A stretch of DNA of 64,000 bases from Brevibacillus composti (lineage in GTDB: Bacteria > Bacillota > Bacilli > Brevibacillales > Brevibacillaceae), in the NCBI RefSeq assembly GCF_016406105.1, contig NZ_CP066308.1, positions 1,189,501 to 1,253,500 on the forward strand, given 5' to 3'. The position numbers and the translations under genes are program-made. The notes below the pieces were generated by a model. That model was not told the DNA's origin. It searched no databases and saw only the letters and a program-made list of their open reading frames with translations. Shown piece by piece: positions 34,575 to 42,805 of the stretch. Positions within the stretch are counted from its first letter, which is position 1, and every line of letters starts with the position of its first letter.

Positions 34575-35852
34575 ATGACGAACAAACCCGTATGGATTCG
34601 CCGGGCCAGTCAGCTCGTGACGCTGGCGGGCGGATCCGCGGCGCCGGTAACCGGCAAGCGCATGAACGAACTGGGGATTATCGAAAACGGCAGCCTCTGG
34701 CTGGAAAACGGCCGCATCGAAATGGTCGGCACGGATGAGGAGCTGGCGGCGGCCGTCGGCGGGCGAGCGGAGGAGGCGGAGATCATCGACGCCTCCGGCA
34801 AGCTGGTCACGCCGGGCCTGGTCGATCCCCACACTCATCTGGTCCATGCCGGAACCCGCCAGAACGAATTCAATATGCGATTGAATGGCGCGACGTACAT
34901 GGAGATCATGAATAACGGGGGCGGCATCCACGCGACGACCGCAGCCACCCGTGCGGCTGATCACCAGACGCTGTACGAAGAGAGCAAAAAACGACTCGAT
35001 CTCTTCCTGCTCCATGGCGTGACCACGGTCGAAGCGAAAAGCGGCTACGGATTGACGCTGGAAGATGAGATCAAGCAGCTGGAGGTGGCGAGGCAGCTCC
35101 ATGAGCAGCATGCTGTGGACATCGTCAGCACGTTTATGGGCGCCCACGCGGTCCCGCGCGAGTACAAGCATGATCCGGAGGCTTTTATCGAGCTGGTGAT
35201 CCGCGAGATGCTGCCGGAAGTAGCCCGGCGCGGCCTCGCCGAATACAACGACGTGTTTTGCGAGCGTGGCGTCTTTACGCCGGAGCAGTCCCGCCGCATC
35301 CTCGAAGCAGGCGTGGCGCTTGGCCTCAAAGCCAAGATTCACGCAGACGAGATCGAACCGTATGAGGGGGCAGAGCTGGCCGCGGCGATCGGTGCGGTAT
35401 CGGCTGATCACCTCCTGCGCGCCTCAGACAAGGGCATCCAGATGATGGCCGAGGCGGGCGTGATCGGCGTCCTGCTTCCGGGAACCGCCTTTTTCCTGAT
35501 GGCCGAGTCGGCCAATGGACGCAAGATGATTGATGCGGGGATGGCGGTCGCGATCTCGACAGACTGCAATCCCGGTTCTTCCCCGACGGTTTCCATGCCG
35601 CTGATCATGAACCTGGGCTGCCTGAAGATGGGCATGACCCCTGCCGAGGTATTGACTGCGGCGACGATCAACGCCGCACACGCCATCGGGCGAGGCGGCC
35701 AGATCGGCAGCCTGGAGCAGGGCAAACAGGCAGACGTGACGATCTTCGACGTGCCGGATTACATGACGCTGCAGTATCGCTACGGTGTCAACCATGTGCA
35801 TACCGTGCTGAAAAAGGGGCAAGTCGTAGTAAAGCACGGCCAACTTCAATAA
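34575..35852 (+). CDS. hutI: Imidazolonepropionase
   Basis: A 425-residue amidohydrolase-superfamily enzyme that opens the imidazolone ring to formiminoglutamate. Metal and substrate motifs are visible: DPHTHLVHAGTRQNEF, the LHGVTTVEAKSGYG loop, AKIHADEIEPYEG and STDCNPGSSP with its late Asp. The ATG follows AAGGAGGAG and lies 15 bases after hutU, so the two are co-transcribed. Together they carry out steps two and three of histidine catabolism. Confidence 0.96.
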   Translation: MTNKPVWIRRASQLVTLAGGSAAPVTGKRMNELGIIENGSLWLENGRIEMVGTDEELAAAVGGRAEEAEIIDASGKLVTPGLVDPHTHLVHAGTRQNEFNMRLNGATYMEIMNNGGGIHATTAATRAADHQTLYEESKKRLDLFLLHGVTTVEAKSGYGLTLEDEIKQLEVARQLHEQHAVDIVSTFMGAHAVPREYKHDPEAFIELVIREMLPEVARRGLAEYNDVFCERGVFTPEQSRRILEAGVALGLKAKIHADEIEPYEGAELAAAIGAVSADHLLRASDKGIQMMAEAGVIGVLLPGTAFFLMAESANGRKMIDAGMAVAISTDCNPGSSPTVSMPLIMNLGCLKMGMTPAEVLTAATINAAHAIGRGGQIGSLEQGKQADVTIFDVPDYMTLQYRYGVNHVHTVLKKGQVVVKHGQLQ

Positions 35853-35975
35853 ATACGGGAGAGAGCGTGACAGATGCGCTCTCTTTCGCCCCTCACGGGG
35901 ATTAGAGAGAATAGTCGGATAGGCAGTGGAGAAGTCAGAATAGTTGGTCACCATTATGTCGATAGGAGGAGTCTT

Positions 35976-37322
35976 ATGGAACAGCAACCCCAAAAAGAAC
36001 TTGCGCTCGAATCTCGGCCGCCAACGTTCCCCACATCATCCGTCCATGCCTGGAAGTTCATTGTCTTTAGTCTGATCGGCATTTTTATGTTTTTCATTCC
36101 CTTGTCGGTAGACGGGAAATCCTCAATACCGCTCGACCACATCGTGACCTGGCTGCGCGGAACCGTTCCCGCTGCCGTCCCGTTCTACGCCTTTCTGGTG
36201 ATCCTGCTCGGGGCGATCTATCCCTTCGCAGCCCGCACCTGGAACAAAGACCGCGTCAGCATCGTCTTCTCCCTGTTAAAAGTGCTGGGGGCCGTCGTAG
36301 CTGCCTTGATCCTGTTTCAGGCAGGGCCAGCCTGGCTGATGGACAAGGATATGGGACCGTACCTGTTTGAAAAGCTGGTCATCCCGGTCGGTTTGGTCGT
36401 GCCGATCGGCTCCATTTTCCTCGCGCTTCTGGTCGGCTACGGGCTGCTGGAGTTCATCGGCGTGATGGTGCAGCCGATCATGCGTCCTGTCTGGAAGACG
36501 CCAGGCCGCTCCGCGGTCGATGCGGTCGCCTCCTTTGTCGGCAGCTATTCCATCGGACTGTTGATCACCAACCGCGTGTTCAAGGAAGGCAAATACACGG
36601 TGAAGGAAGCGGCCATTATCGCCACCGGCTTTTCTACCGTTTCGGCCACCTTTATGATCGTTGTGGCCAAAACGCTCGATCTGATGGCGTACTGGAATCT
36701 GTACTTCTGGGTCACCCTGGTCGTTACCTTTTTGGTCACGGCGGTGACTGTGCGCATCTGGCCGCTCAGCAAGATGAGCGACGAGTACTACGACGGCAAA
36801 GGAGACCCGGAAAAGGTGATTACGGGCCGCCGCCTGCAGCACGCCTGGGCGGACGCGATGAAGGCTTCGGCCACCTCCCTGTCCATCGGCAGGAACATCT
36901 GGGAAAACCTGCGGGACGGCTTTATCATGACCATGAGTATCCTGCCTTCGATCATGTCCGTCGGCTTGATCGGAATGGTCCTGGCTGAGTACACGCCTGT
37001 CTTTGACTGGCTGGCCTATCTGTTCTACCCGTTTACCTGGCTGCTGCAAATTCCGGAACCGTTTTTGGCTGCAAAGGCGTCGGCCATCGAGATTGCGGAG
37101 ATGTTTTTGCCCGCGCTGATCGTCACGGGAGCCCCGCTGGTCACCAAGTTTGTCATCGCCGTGGTGTCGGTTTCGTCCATCCTGTTCTTCTCGGCGACGA
37201 TTCCCTGCATCCTGTCCACTGAGATTCCGATCAGCATCCCGCAATTGATTGTCATCTGGCTGGAACGGACCATCCTCACGCTGATTTTTGTCACACCGAT
37301 TGCTTATCTTCTTCTGCCATGA
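35976..37322 (+). CDS. YjiH-family membrane protein with nucleoside-recognition (Gate) domain
   Basis: A 448-residue integral membrane protein with about ten hydrophobic segments. It has the Gate/nucleoside-recognition repeat region (FVGSYSIGLLITNRVFKEGKY, ATGFSTVSATFMIVVA and AAKASAIEIAEMFLPALIVTG) typical of YjiH proteins. It starts at the ATG at 35976 behind AGGAGG, about 120 bases after hutI, and ends at a terminator. Its place after hutU-hutI suggests transport of histidine or a degradation intermediate, as YjiH-type proteins frequently sit near hut genes, but the substrate is unproven. Confidence 0.85.
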   Translation: MEQQPQKELALESRPPTFPTSSVHAWKFIVFSLIGIFMFFIPLSVDGKSSIPLDHIVTWLRGTVPAAVPFYAFLVILLGAIYPFAARTWNKDRVSIVFSLLKVLGAVVAALILFQAGPAWLMDKDMGPYLFEKLVIPVGLVVPIGSIFLALLVGYGLLEFIGVMVQPIMRPVWKTPGRSAVDAVASFVGSYSIGLLITNRVFKEGKYTVKEAAIIATGFSTVSATFMIVVAKTLDLMAYWNLYFWVTLVVTFLVTAVTVRIWPLSKMSDEYYDGKGDPEKVITGRRLQHAWADAMKASATSLSIGRNIWENLRDGFIMTMSILPSIMSVGLIGMVLAEYTPVFDWLAYLFYPFTWLLQIPEPFLAAKASAIEIAEMFLPALIVTGAPLVTKFVIAVVSVSSILFFSATIPCILSTEIPISIPQLIVIWLERTILTLIFVTPIAYLLLP

Positions 37323-37344
37323 GAAGCGAATAATAGCTGATGAC

Positions 37345-37388
37345 AGGCTGGCTGCCCACCAAAGGGGAGTCAGCCTCGTTTTTGTTTC
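37345..37388 (+). terminator. Intrinsic terminator of the hut operon
   Basis: The stem AGGCTG / CAGCCT with inner CT..CC / GG..AG pairs is followed by TCGTTTTTG. Confidence 0.65.
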
Positions 37389-37500
37389 CGGACAATGGCC
37401 CCGCGGTAGGAGGGTAAGCCGTTCCATCTACTCGGCTCGCGGACGGGAGGAGAGAATGGTATCCTGTAAAAAGCGAATCCATACACAAAAGGAGGGCGTC

Positions 37501-38505
37501 ATGGGCAAGCGGAGAAAAATAGGGAAGAAAAGGCTGTTTTCCTTGCTTTTTTTGCTTCTGATCACGTTTATCTATGTGAATAACAGCCATCTTTTTATAA
37601 AAGGGGAGGCGAAAGCTCCCTGGCTGCTGGCGCATCGGGGCTTGGCGCAAACCTACGGCATGGAAGGAATTACGGGCGAGACGTGCACAGCCGAGCGGAT
37701 TTACGAACCGGAGCACCCCTACCTCGAAAACACGATACCTTCGATGCTGGCTGCATTTGAGGCCGGAGCCGATGTCGTGGAGTTTGACATACAACCGACG
37801 AAAGACGGCAAATTTGCAGTGTTTCACGATTGGACGCTCGATTGCCGGACAGATGGAAAGGGCGTAACCAGAGAGCATACCTGGGAAGAGTTGAAGCGAT
37901 TGGATGTCGGGTATGGCTATACAGCCGATCAAGGGAAAAGCTACCCGTTCCGGGGAAAAGGCAAGGGGATGATGCCGTCGCTCGATGAGGTGCTCAGCCG
38001 CTTTCCCGACAAGGACTTCTTGATTCACATCAAAAGCAACGATCCGCGCGAGGGAGAAGAATTGGCCGCGTTTTTGTCGGCGATTCCGGCGAATCAGATC
38101 TCACGGCTGACTGTATATGGCGGCGATGAGCCGATCCGGACGCTGCAGGAGCGGATGCCCGCACTCCGGGTGATGTCGAAAGCCAGCATGAAGAGCTGCT
38201 TGCTTCCTTACATCGCTGTCGGGTGGACAGGCTATGTTCCCTCCGCATGCGCGCATACACAGCTGCATATACCGGAAAAGATAGGGCCGTGGCTCTGGGG
38301 CTGGCCCCATCACTTCGTACAACGAATGGAGCAGGCGGATACACGAGTGATCGTCGTAGGGGGAGACGGGAGCGACTTCTCCAGCGGCTTTGATGCACCC
38401 GAGGATCTGGATAGACTGCCTGCTTCGTATTCGGGCGGCATCTGGACCAACCGTATAGATCGAATCGCTCCCCTGGTGCCTCGCTCTATTTCACACTCTC
38501 ATTGA
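37501..38505 (+). CDS. Membrane-anchored glycerophosphodiester phosphodiesterase-family protein
   Basis: A 334-residue protein with an N-terminal membrane anchor (KKRLFSLLFLLLITFIYV) and an extracytoplasmic GDPD domain. The catalytic His is in LLAHRGLA, metal ligands follow in HPYLENTIPSMLAAF and ADVVEFDIQPTKDGKF, and the second His in VFHDWTLDC. It would cleave glycerophosphodiesters or teichoic/lipid-derived polymers at the cell surface. The ATG follows AAAGGAGGG. Its 3' end overlaps the tail of the convergent GH18-like gene by 20 bases, and no terminator separates them. Confidence 0.88.
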   Translation: MGKRRKIGKKRLFSLLFLLLITFIYVNNSHLFIKGEAKAPWLLAHRGLAQTYGMEGITGETCTAERIYEPEHPYLENTIPSMLAAFEAGADVVEFDIQPTKDGKFAVFHDWTLDCRTDGKGVTREHTWEELKRLDVGYGYTADQGKSYPFRGKGKGMMPSLDEVLSRFPDKDFLIHIKSNDPREGEELAAFLSAIPANQISRLTVYGGDEPIRTLQERMPALRVMSKASMKSCLLPYIAVGWTGYVPSACAHTQLHIPEKIGPWLWGWPHHFVQRMEQADTRVIVVGGDGSDFSSGFDAPEDLDRLPASYSGGIWTNRIDRIAPLVPRSISHSH

Positions 38506-39721
38506 TCTTTTGCATCGCTGCCTGTTTGATCAGACCCAGTCTCCACAAGGCATAGCCCTTAAGGTTATAGCGCTTGGCCAGGCCGAGCTTCTGGGTTACG
38601 GACTGTTCGTTTTCGCTGCCCATGGAGATCCCGAGGATCAGTTTTTCCTTGGGAACATGGGCCAAAGCCAGGCGGATGGCTTCGTCGACTCTGTTCATCG
38701 GCTCTGGATTTTTCTCATCCTCATAAGCGTAGGCCATGATGACGATGTCGTCTGCCAGATTGCCGAGTGTGGCATAATCATAGCCTTTGTAGGCTCCGTT
38801 AAGCGGGTGAAGAATCAGCGTGAGCGGAATCCCCCGCTGTTTGGTTTCACCCGCGAGCTGCTGAACGAATTGATTGAATTTTTCTTTGACACCGGTGACG
38901 TCGCCGTTCAGGCCCAAGCCCTCAAAATCGAGCGCGATGCCGGTCAGGCCCTTTTCCTGAACGATGCTGAGCATTTGTGCAATCGCCTTTTCTTGCAAGC
39001 CTTCGTTTTCAAGCAGCAGGGTCAGCTCGCCGTTTGCATCCCCGGCAAACACCATCAGGTAAGGAGCGGAGCCGTTCAGCTTGACATCGCTGATGATCGA
39101 TTCGGGCGTGACCTCGCCGGCAGGCTTCGGCCAGTAAAAATCCTTGCCCGTCAGTGTGAGATTGCCCCCCTGGTCAATGCGGCTCCAGCCAAATGCGACC
39201 GAATCAAAGGCTGGCATCAACTCTCGTTGGGAAAAAGAAGAGATGGCGTAAAAGGCCATGCCGTACATGTCGCGTACCGGCGATGCGATGGAGACGGTTC
39301 TGGTATCCTGATTCCAGTCTACTTGCGCCCCGAACTGCTCACTGAAGAAACGCAGCGGGATGAGCGTGCTTCCATTTGTCTCATACGGCGCTACCGGGAG
39401 CGTTACGGTTTGTCCATCTACTGTGACCAGCGGATTGTTCAGCTGCATCAGGACTGTTTTTTCCCCTTGGTCTGTGGACTGGATTGCGGTAATGGATTGT
39501 GTTTGTGCTTCCCATTGCACGCGGATGCCCATTGCTTCGGATATAGCGCGGAAGGGAACCATCGTCGTGCCGTTGATCGTCGTCGGCGGTGTCGGGAAGG
39601 GGAGCGGATAGCCGTCGAGAAGAATGGTGGTTTGCGTAGTTGCGGCAGCGGCGGATTGCTGCCCTCCGCTCAACGAAACAAGACAGATGGCAAGAGACAG
39701 CGTCAGCTTTCGAAGGTTCAT
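38486..39721 (-). CDS. Exported GH18-like protein with copper-amine-oxidase-N (stalk) domain
   Basis: A 411-residue protein with a signal peptide (RKLTLSLAICLVSLSGG, cleavage near SAAAA). Residues about 30-150 form a stalk/copper-amine-oxidase N-like domain with two repeats (TTMVPFRAISEAMGIRVQW and STLIPLRFFSEQFGAQVDW). The rest has a glycoside-hydrolase 18 barrel: the catalytic-strand motif appears as LTGIALDFEGLG with the acid Glu, and APYLMVF, DDIVIMAYAYEDEK and LILGISMGSE mark further strands. Such proteins bind or hydrolyse peptidoglycan or spore-coat glycans. The start is probably the ATG at 39721; a TTG twelve bases upstream is close to GAGAGG. Confidence 0.85.
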   Translation of the reverse strand: MNLRKLTLSLAICLVSLSGGQQSAAAATTQTTILLDGYPLPFPTPPTTINGTTMVPFRAISEAMGIRVQWEAQTQSITAIQSTDQGEKTVLMQLNNPLVTVDGQTVTLPVAPYETNGSTLIPLRFFSEQFGAQVDWNQDTRTVSIASPVRDMYGMAFYAISSFSQRELMPAFDSVAFGWSRIDQGGNLTLTGKDFYWPKPAGEVTPESIISDVKLNGSAPYLMVFAGDANGELTLLLENEGLQEKAIAQMLSIVQEKGLTGIALDFEGLGLNGDVTGVKEKFNQFVQQLAGETKQRGIPLTLILHPLNGAYKGYDYATLGNLADDIVIMAYAYEDEKNPEPMNRVDEAIRLALAHVPKEKLILGISMGSENEQSVTQKLGLAKRYNLKGYALWRLGLIKQAAMQKINESVK

Positions 39722-39814
39722 ATTGGTAAACAATTCCTCTCTAAACTGTAATCATTTTACACGAATAGGTATAACAGTTCTGCAAAGAGGATGCAATGAA
39801 ATTTTTTCAAGGTA

Positions 39815-39843
39815 TTGACTTTCCATAATTTTCTTATCTAAAT
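39815..39843 (+). promoter_or_regulatory. Probable promoter of the FHA-regulator gene
   Basis: TTGACT (39815-39820) and CTAAAT (39838-39843) with a 17-base spacer, in AT-rich DNA about 40 bases before the start. Confidence 0.5.
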
Positions 39844-39881
39844 AAAGGAGGGAACTTTCCATTCGTATGAGGTGATGCAGG

Positions 39882-40571
39882 TTGGAAGACAGCGTCTATC
39901 TTTTGATCCAAAAAGGAGACCCTGAACAGTTTCAAAGACGAATATTCCTCACCCAAAATACGTATACGATCGGACGAAGGGGCAATCGGTACGAGCCTGA
40001 CATCGCGTTTTCCAACCCGTACGTTTCGCGCAAGCATGCAGAGATTTGGAAACAGGACAAGCATTTTGTCATTTCCGACCTGCACAGCAAGCACGGTACG
40101 GAGGTAAACGACGAGGCGGTAAGTGATGATCCGCGAATCCTGCGCAACGGAGATCGCATTCGATTAGCTAAGGGAGTGGCAGAACTGGTTTTCTTTTCGC
40201 AAGCGGATGAATTGGAAGCGACAAAGGAGTTCACGATTCCACTGGCAGCTTGTGCAGATCAGCAAACGGATACGGATTTGGTTATTCATCTGGAACGCAG
40301 AGAGATTCGTCTAGATAATGCCCGCTTCCATCTGTCCGGAAAAGATATGGATTTGCTCATCCTTCTCTATTCGCGAGCCAATCAGGCTGTTAGTTACGAG
40401 GAAATTATGGTGTCAGTTTGGAAGGAGAGGTCATCTGTAACGGATCGTAACATCCCTGATGTGGGACGGGCGGAGATCAATGCCCTGGTATATCGGTTGC
40501 GTAAAAAATTGGGCCGCCATGGGAAGAGAGTGACAACTATTCCACGATATGGCTATATGTGGGAAAAGTAG
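39882..40571 (+). CDS. FHA-domain winged-helix transcriptional regulator
   Basis: A 229-residue protein with an N-terminal FHA phosphothreonine-binding domain (residues about 10-100; YTIGRRGNRYEPDIAF, then VSRKHAEIW and DLHSKHGTEVN, the Arg/Ser/His/Asn set that binds phosphothreonine) and a C-terminal OmpR-type winged helix (about 130-229; LSGKDMDLLILLYSRANQAVSYEEI and RLRKKLGRHG). The start is a TTG behind GAGGTGAT. The arrangement implies a transcription factor switched by a Ser/Thr kinase rather than by Asp phosphorylation. It precedes two penicillin-binding protein genes and may control them. The kinase is not in the window. Confidence 0.86.
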   Translation: MEDSVYLLIQKGDPEQFQRRIFLTQNTYTIGRRGNRYEPDIAFSNPYVSRKHAEIWKQDKHFVISDLHSKHGTEVNDEAVSDDPRILRNGDRIRLAKGVAELVFFSQADELEATKEFTIPLAACADQQTDTDLVIHLERREIRLDNARFHLSGKDMDLLILLYSRANQAVSYEEIMVSVWKERSSVTDRNIPDVGRAEINALVYRLRKKLGRHGKRVTTIPRYGYMWEK

Positions 40572-40735
40572 AAAAGGGGCTGAAGAACAGCCTCTTTTTA
40601 TTATGGTTCCATAGACAGAAAATTCCCCCACTTATGATCGTTTTATCATCGTTATTTCATTTATATGTGATTGTCTATCCATTTCTCTTCGCTGCCGGCT
40701 GTACTATCCTTTGCGGGGGGAGGGAAATTTTTATC

Positions 40736-42805
40736 ATGAATAAGATCAGGGTGTTTTACTGGGTTTTGTTGTTCTTGCTCCTCTCCGGCTCTGGTGCTGT
40801 CTTGGGAATGTATTGGCTGAACGGGCCGCTGTCGGAGGAAGAGCAGGCGAAAGCAGTCTTTTCAGAGTATGTGAGGAAGTGGGAGGAGAAACAATTTGGC
40901 GAGATGTACGAACAGCTCTCACTGGAAAACAAAACCACATTGACGAAAGAACATTTTATCAAGCGCTATCAAACAATTTACGAGGGTATAGAGGCTAAGG
41001 AGCTCAAGGTTGAGGCCATCTTTCCGGAAAACATCAAGCAAGAGGCAGATGGAGTGATTTCCTTTCACTATCGGATCAGCATGAATACCTTTGTCAGGGA
41101 GATCACCTACACAGGCAGAGCAACCTTGCTGAAAGAGAAGCAGGGGAACCGCAAAGACTGGTTTATCGTCTGGGACCCCAGTTTTTTGTTCCAGGGCATG
41201 CAGGAAGGTGACAAGGTATTGGCGAGCACAATCCCTCCCGAGCGAGGGGAAATTATTGACCGTGCAGGCAGGGTGCTTGCAACCAGCGGAAAGGTGATTG
41301 ACGTCGGCATCAATCCTGACGAGTGGGCGCAACTCACGCAACAGGAGAAAAATCAGGTAAGCCTTCTTTTGCAAGTGCCTCTTCCCCAGCTGACGACACT
41401 TATCCAGAGTCAATCGGCACGCCCCGCCACCAATATCCGGATAACCACCGTACAGGAAGATGATCGCCGTTTAGAGCAATTGAAACATATACAGGGCATT
41501 GTGCTGAGGCCGAAAAAGGTCAGATATTATCCGTATGGAGAGGCAACTGCCCATCTGATCGGCTATTTGGGTGTTATACAGAAAGAAGAGTTGGAGAAGC
41601 GCAAATTGCAGGGGTATCGGTCTTCCGACATGATCGGCAGGACTGGCTTGGAACAGCTCTATGAGGAAAAATTACGGGGAGTACCTGGAGGACGAATCTC
41701 CATAACGGACGCAGAGGGAAAGGTAAAAAAAGTCCTGGCTGAAAAAAATGCAGAAGATGGTGAAGACTTGATCCTTGCCATCGATGCCGAGCTACAGCGT
41801 GTCATCTACGAAGAATACAAGCAGGACGCGGGCACTGCCGCCGCCATTCAACCCCGGACGGGAGAGATTTTGGCCCTGGTCAGCGCTCCGGCGTATGATC
41901 CGAATGACTTCGTGACCGGGATGTCAGCTGCGGAATGGCAACGGATCAACGAGCACCCGCAAAAGCCCTTGCTCAACCGTTTTACCCGAGGCTATGCGCC
42001 GGGATCTACATTGAAGCCGATTACGGCAGCCATCGGTTTAAAGCAGGGTGTCATTTCCCCGCTGGACGAAATGAACGTGAGAGGCTTGCACTGGCAAAAG
42101 GATGGATCCTGGGGAAATTACTACGTCACACGCGTCAGTGACCATCAGGCACCCGTCAATCTTCAAAAGGCTCTCGTCTACTCTGATAACATCTATTTTG
42201 CGCAAGCGGCACTGGCCATCGGGGAAGACCTTTTTGTACAGGAAGCGGAAGAGTTCGGCTTTGGCGAAGCCCTGCCCATCCCTTATCCGCTGGAACCTTC
42301 CAGGCTGTTTACGGACGGGATGACAAACGAGATTCAGCTGGCGGACTCAGGTTACGGGCAAGGAGAAGTGACCATGACACCGCTGCATCTTTCACTCGCA
42401 TACAGCGCGTTTGTCAATGAAGGAAGCATGATCTATCCCCGCTTGTTTCGAGACGAGTCGACCCCGGCTTACTGGAAGGAGGACGTGATGCCGAGTGAAG
42501 TGGCGTCGCGGCTTCGCCAAGACCTGCTGCGTGTCGTGGAAGACCCGCTGGGAACCGGCAGGGGAGCCCGTACCAATGGCATGCGGATCGCCGGCAAGAC
42601 AGGAACGGCGGAGTTGAAACAAAAAAAGGGAGAGCTGGGAAAGGAAAACGGCTGGTTCGTCGCATTTGATGCCGATCATGCGGACTTTCTAATCGCGATG
42701 ATAGTGGAGGATGTCAGAGGACGCGGTGGGAGTCATATCCTCGACGCGCGGATCAAAAAGATCTTTTCATATGTGCTGAATCAAGCGGGGAAAAAACATG
42801 AGTGA
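40736..42805 (+). CDS. Class B penicillin-binding protein with MecA-like N-terminal domain (PbpC/PBP3 type)
   Basis: A 689-residue transpeptidase with a single N-terminal membrane anchor (VFYWVLLFLLLSGSGAVLG). It is followed by an NTF2-like MecA_N region (about 35-150), a dimerisation/linker domain (IPPERGEIIDRAGRVLAT) and a transpeptidase domain with SxxK (GSTLKPI, Ser about 423), SDN (about 481) and KTG (AGKTGTAE, about 618). B. subtilis PbpC and S. aureus PBP2a share this layout, which is linked to low beta-lactam affinity in some proteins. It crosslinks peptidoglycan outside the membrane. The ATG at 40736 is behind GGGGGGAGGG. It overlaps the next gene by 8 bases. Confidence 0.92.
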   Translation: MNKIRVFYWVLLFLLLSGSGAVLGMYWLNGPLSEEEQAKAVFSEYVRKWEEKQFGEMYEQLSLENKTTLTKEHFIKRYQTIYEGIEAKELKVEAIFPENIKQEADGVISFHYRISMNTFVREITYTGRATLLKEKQGNRKDWFIVWDPSFLFQGMQEGDKVLASTIPPERGEIIDRAGRVLATSGKVIDVGINPDEWAQLTQQEKNQVSLLLQVPLPQLTTLIQSQSARPATNIRITTVQEDDRRLEQLKHIQGIVLRPKKVRYYPYGEATAHLIGYLGVIQKEELEKRKLQGYRSSDMIGRTGLEQLYEEKLRGVPGGRISITDAEGKVKKVLAEKNAEDGEDLILAIDAELQRVIYEEYKQDAGTAAAIQPRTGEILALVSAPAYDPNDFVTGMSAAEWQRINEHPQKPLLNRFTRGYAPGSTLKPITAAIGLKQGVISPLDEMNVRGLHWQKDGSWGNYYVTRVSDHQAPVNLQKALVYSDNIYFAQAALAIGEDLFVQEAEEFGFGEALPIPYPLEPSRLFTDGMTNEIQLADSGYGQGEVTMTPLHLSLAYSAFVNEGSMIYPRLFRDESTPAYWKEDVMPSEVASRLRQDLLRVVEDPLGTGRGARTNGMRIAGKTGTAELKQKKGELGKENGWFVAFDADHADFLIAMIVEDVRGRGGSHILDARIKKIFSYVLNQAGKKHE

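Noticed and set aside
32769..35411. An 880-codon open frame on the minus strand
   Set aside because: It lies exactly antisense to hutU and hutI, has no ribosome binding site or recognisable motif, and arises from the GC-rich codon pattern of those genes.
38510..39751. A 413-codon open frame on the plus strand
   Set aside because: It is antisense to the GH18-like gene, which has a signal peptide and clear domains. It is a shadow.
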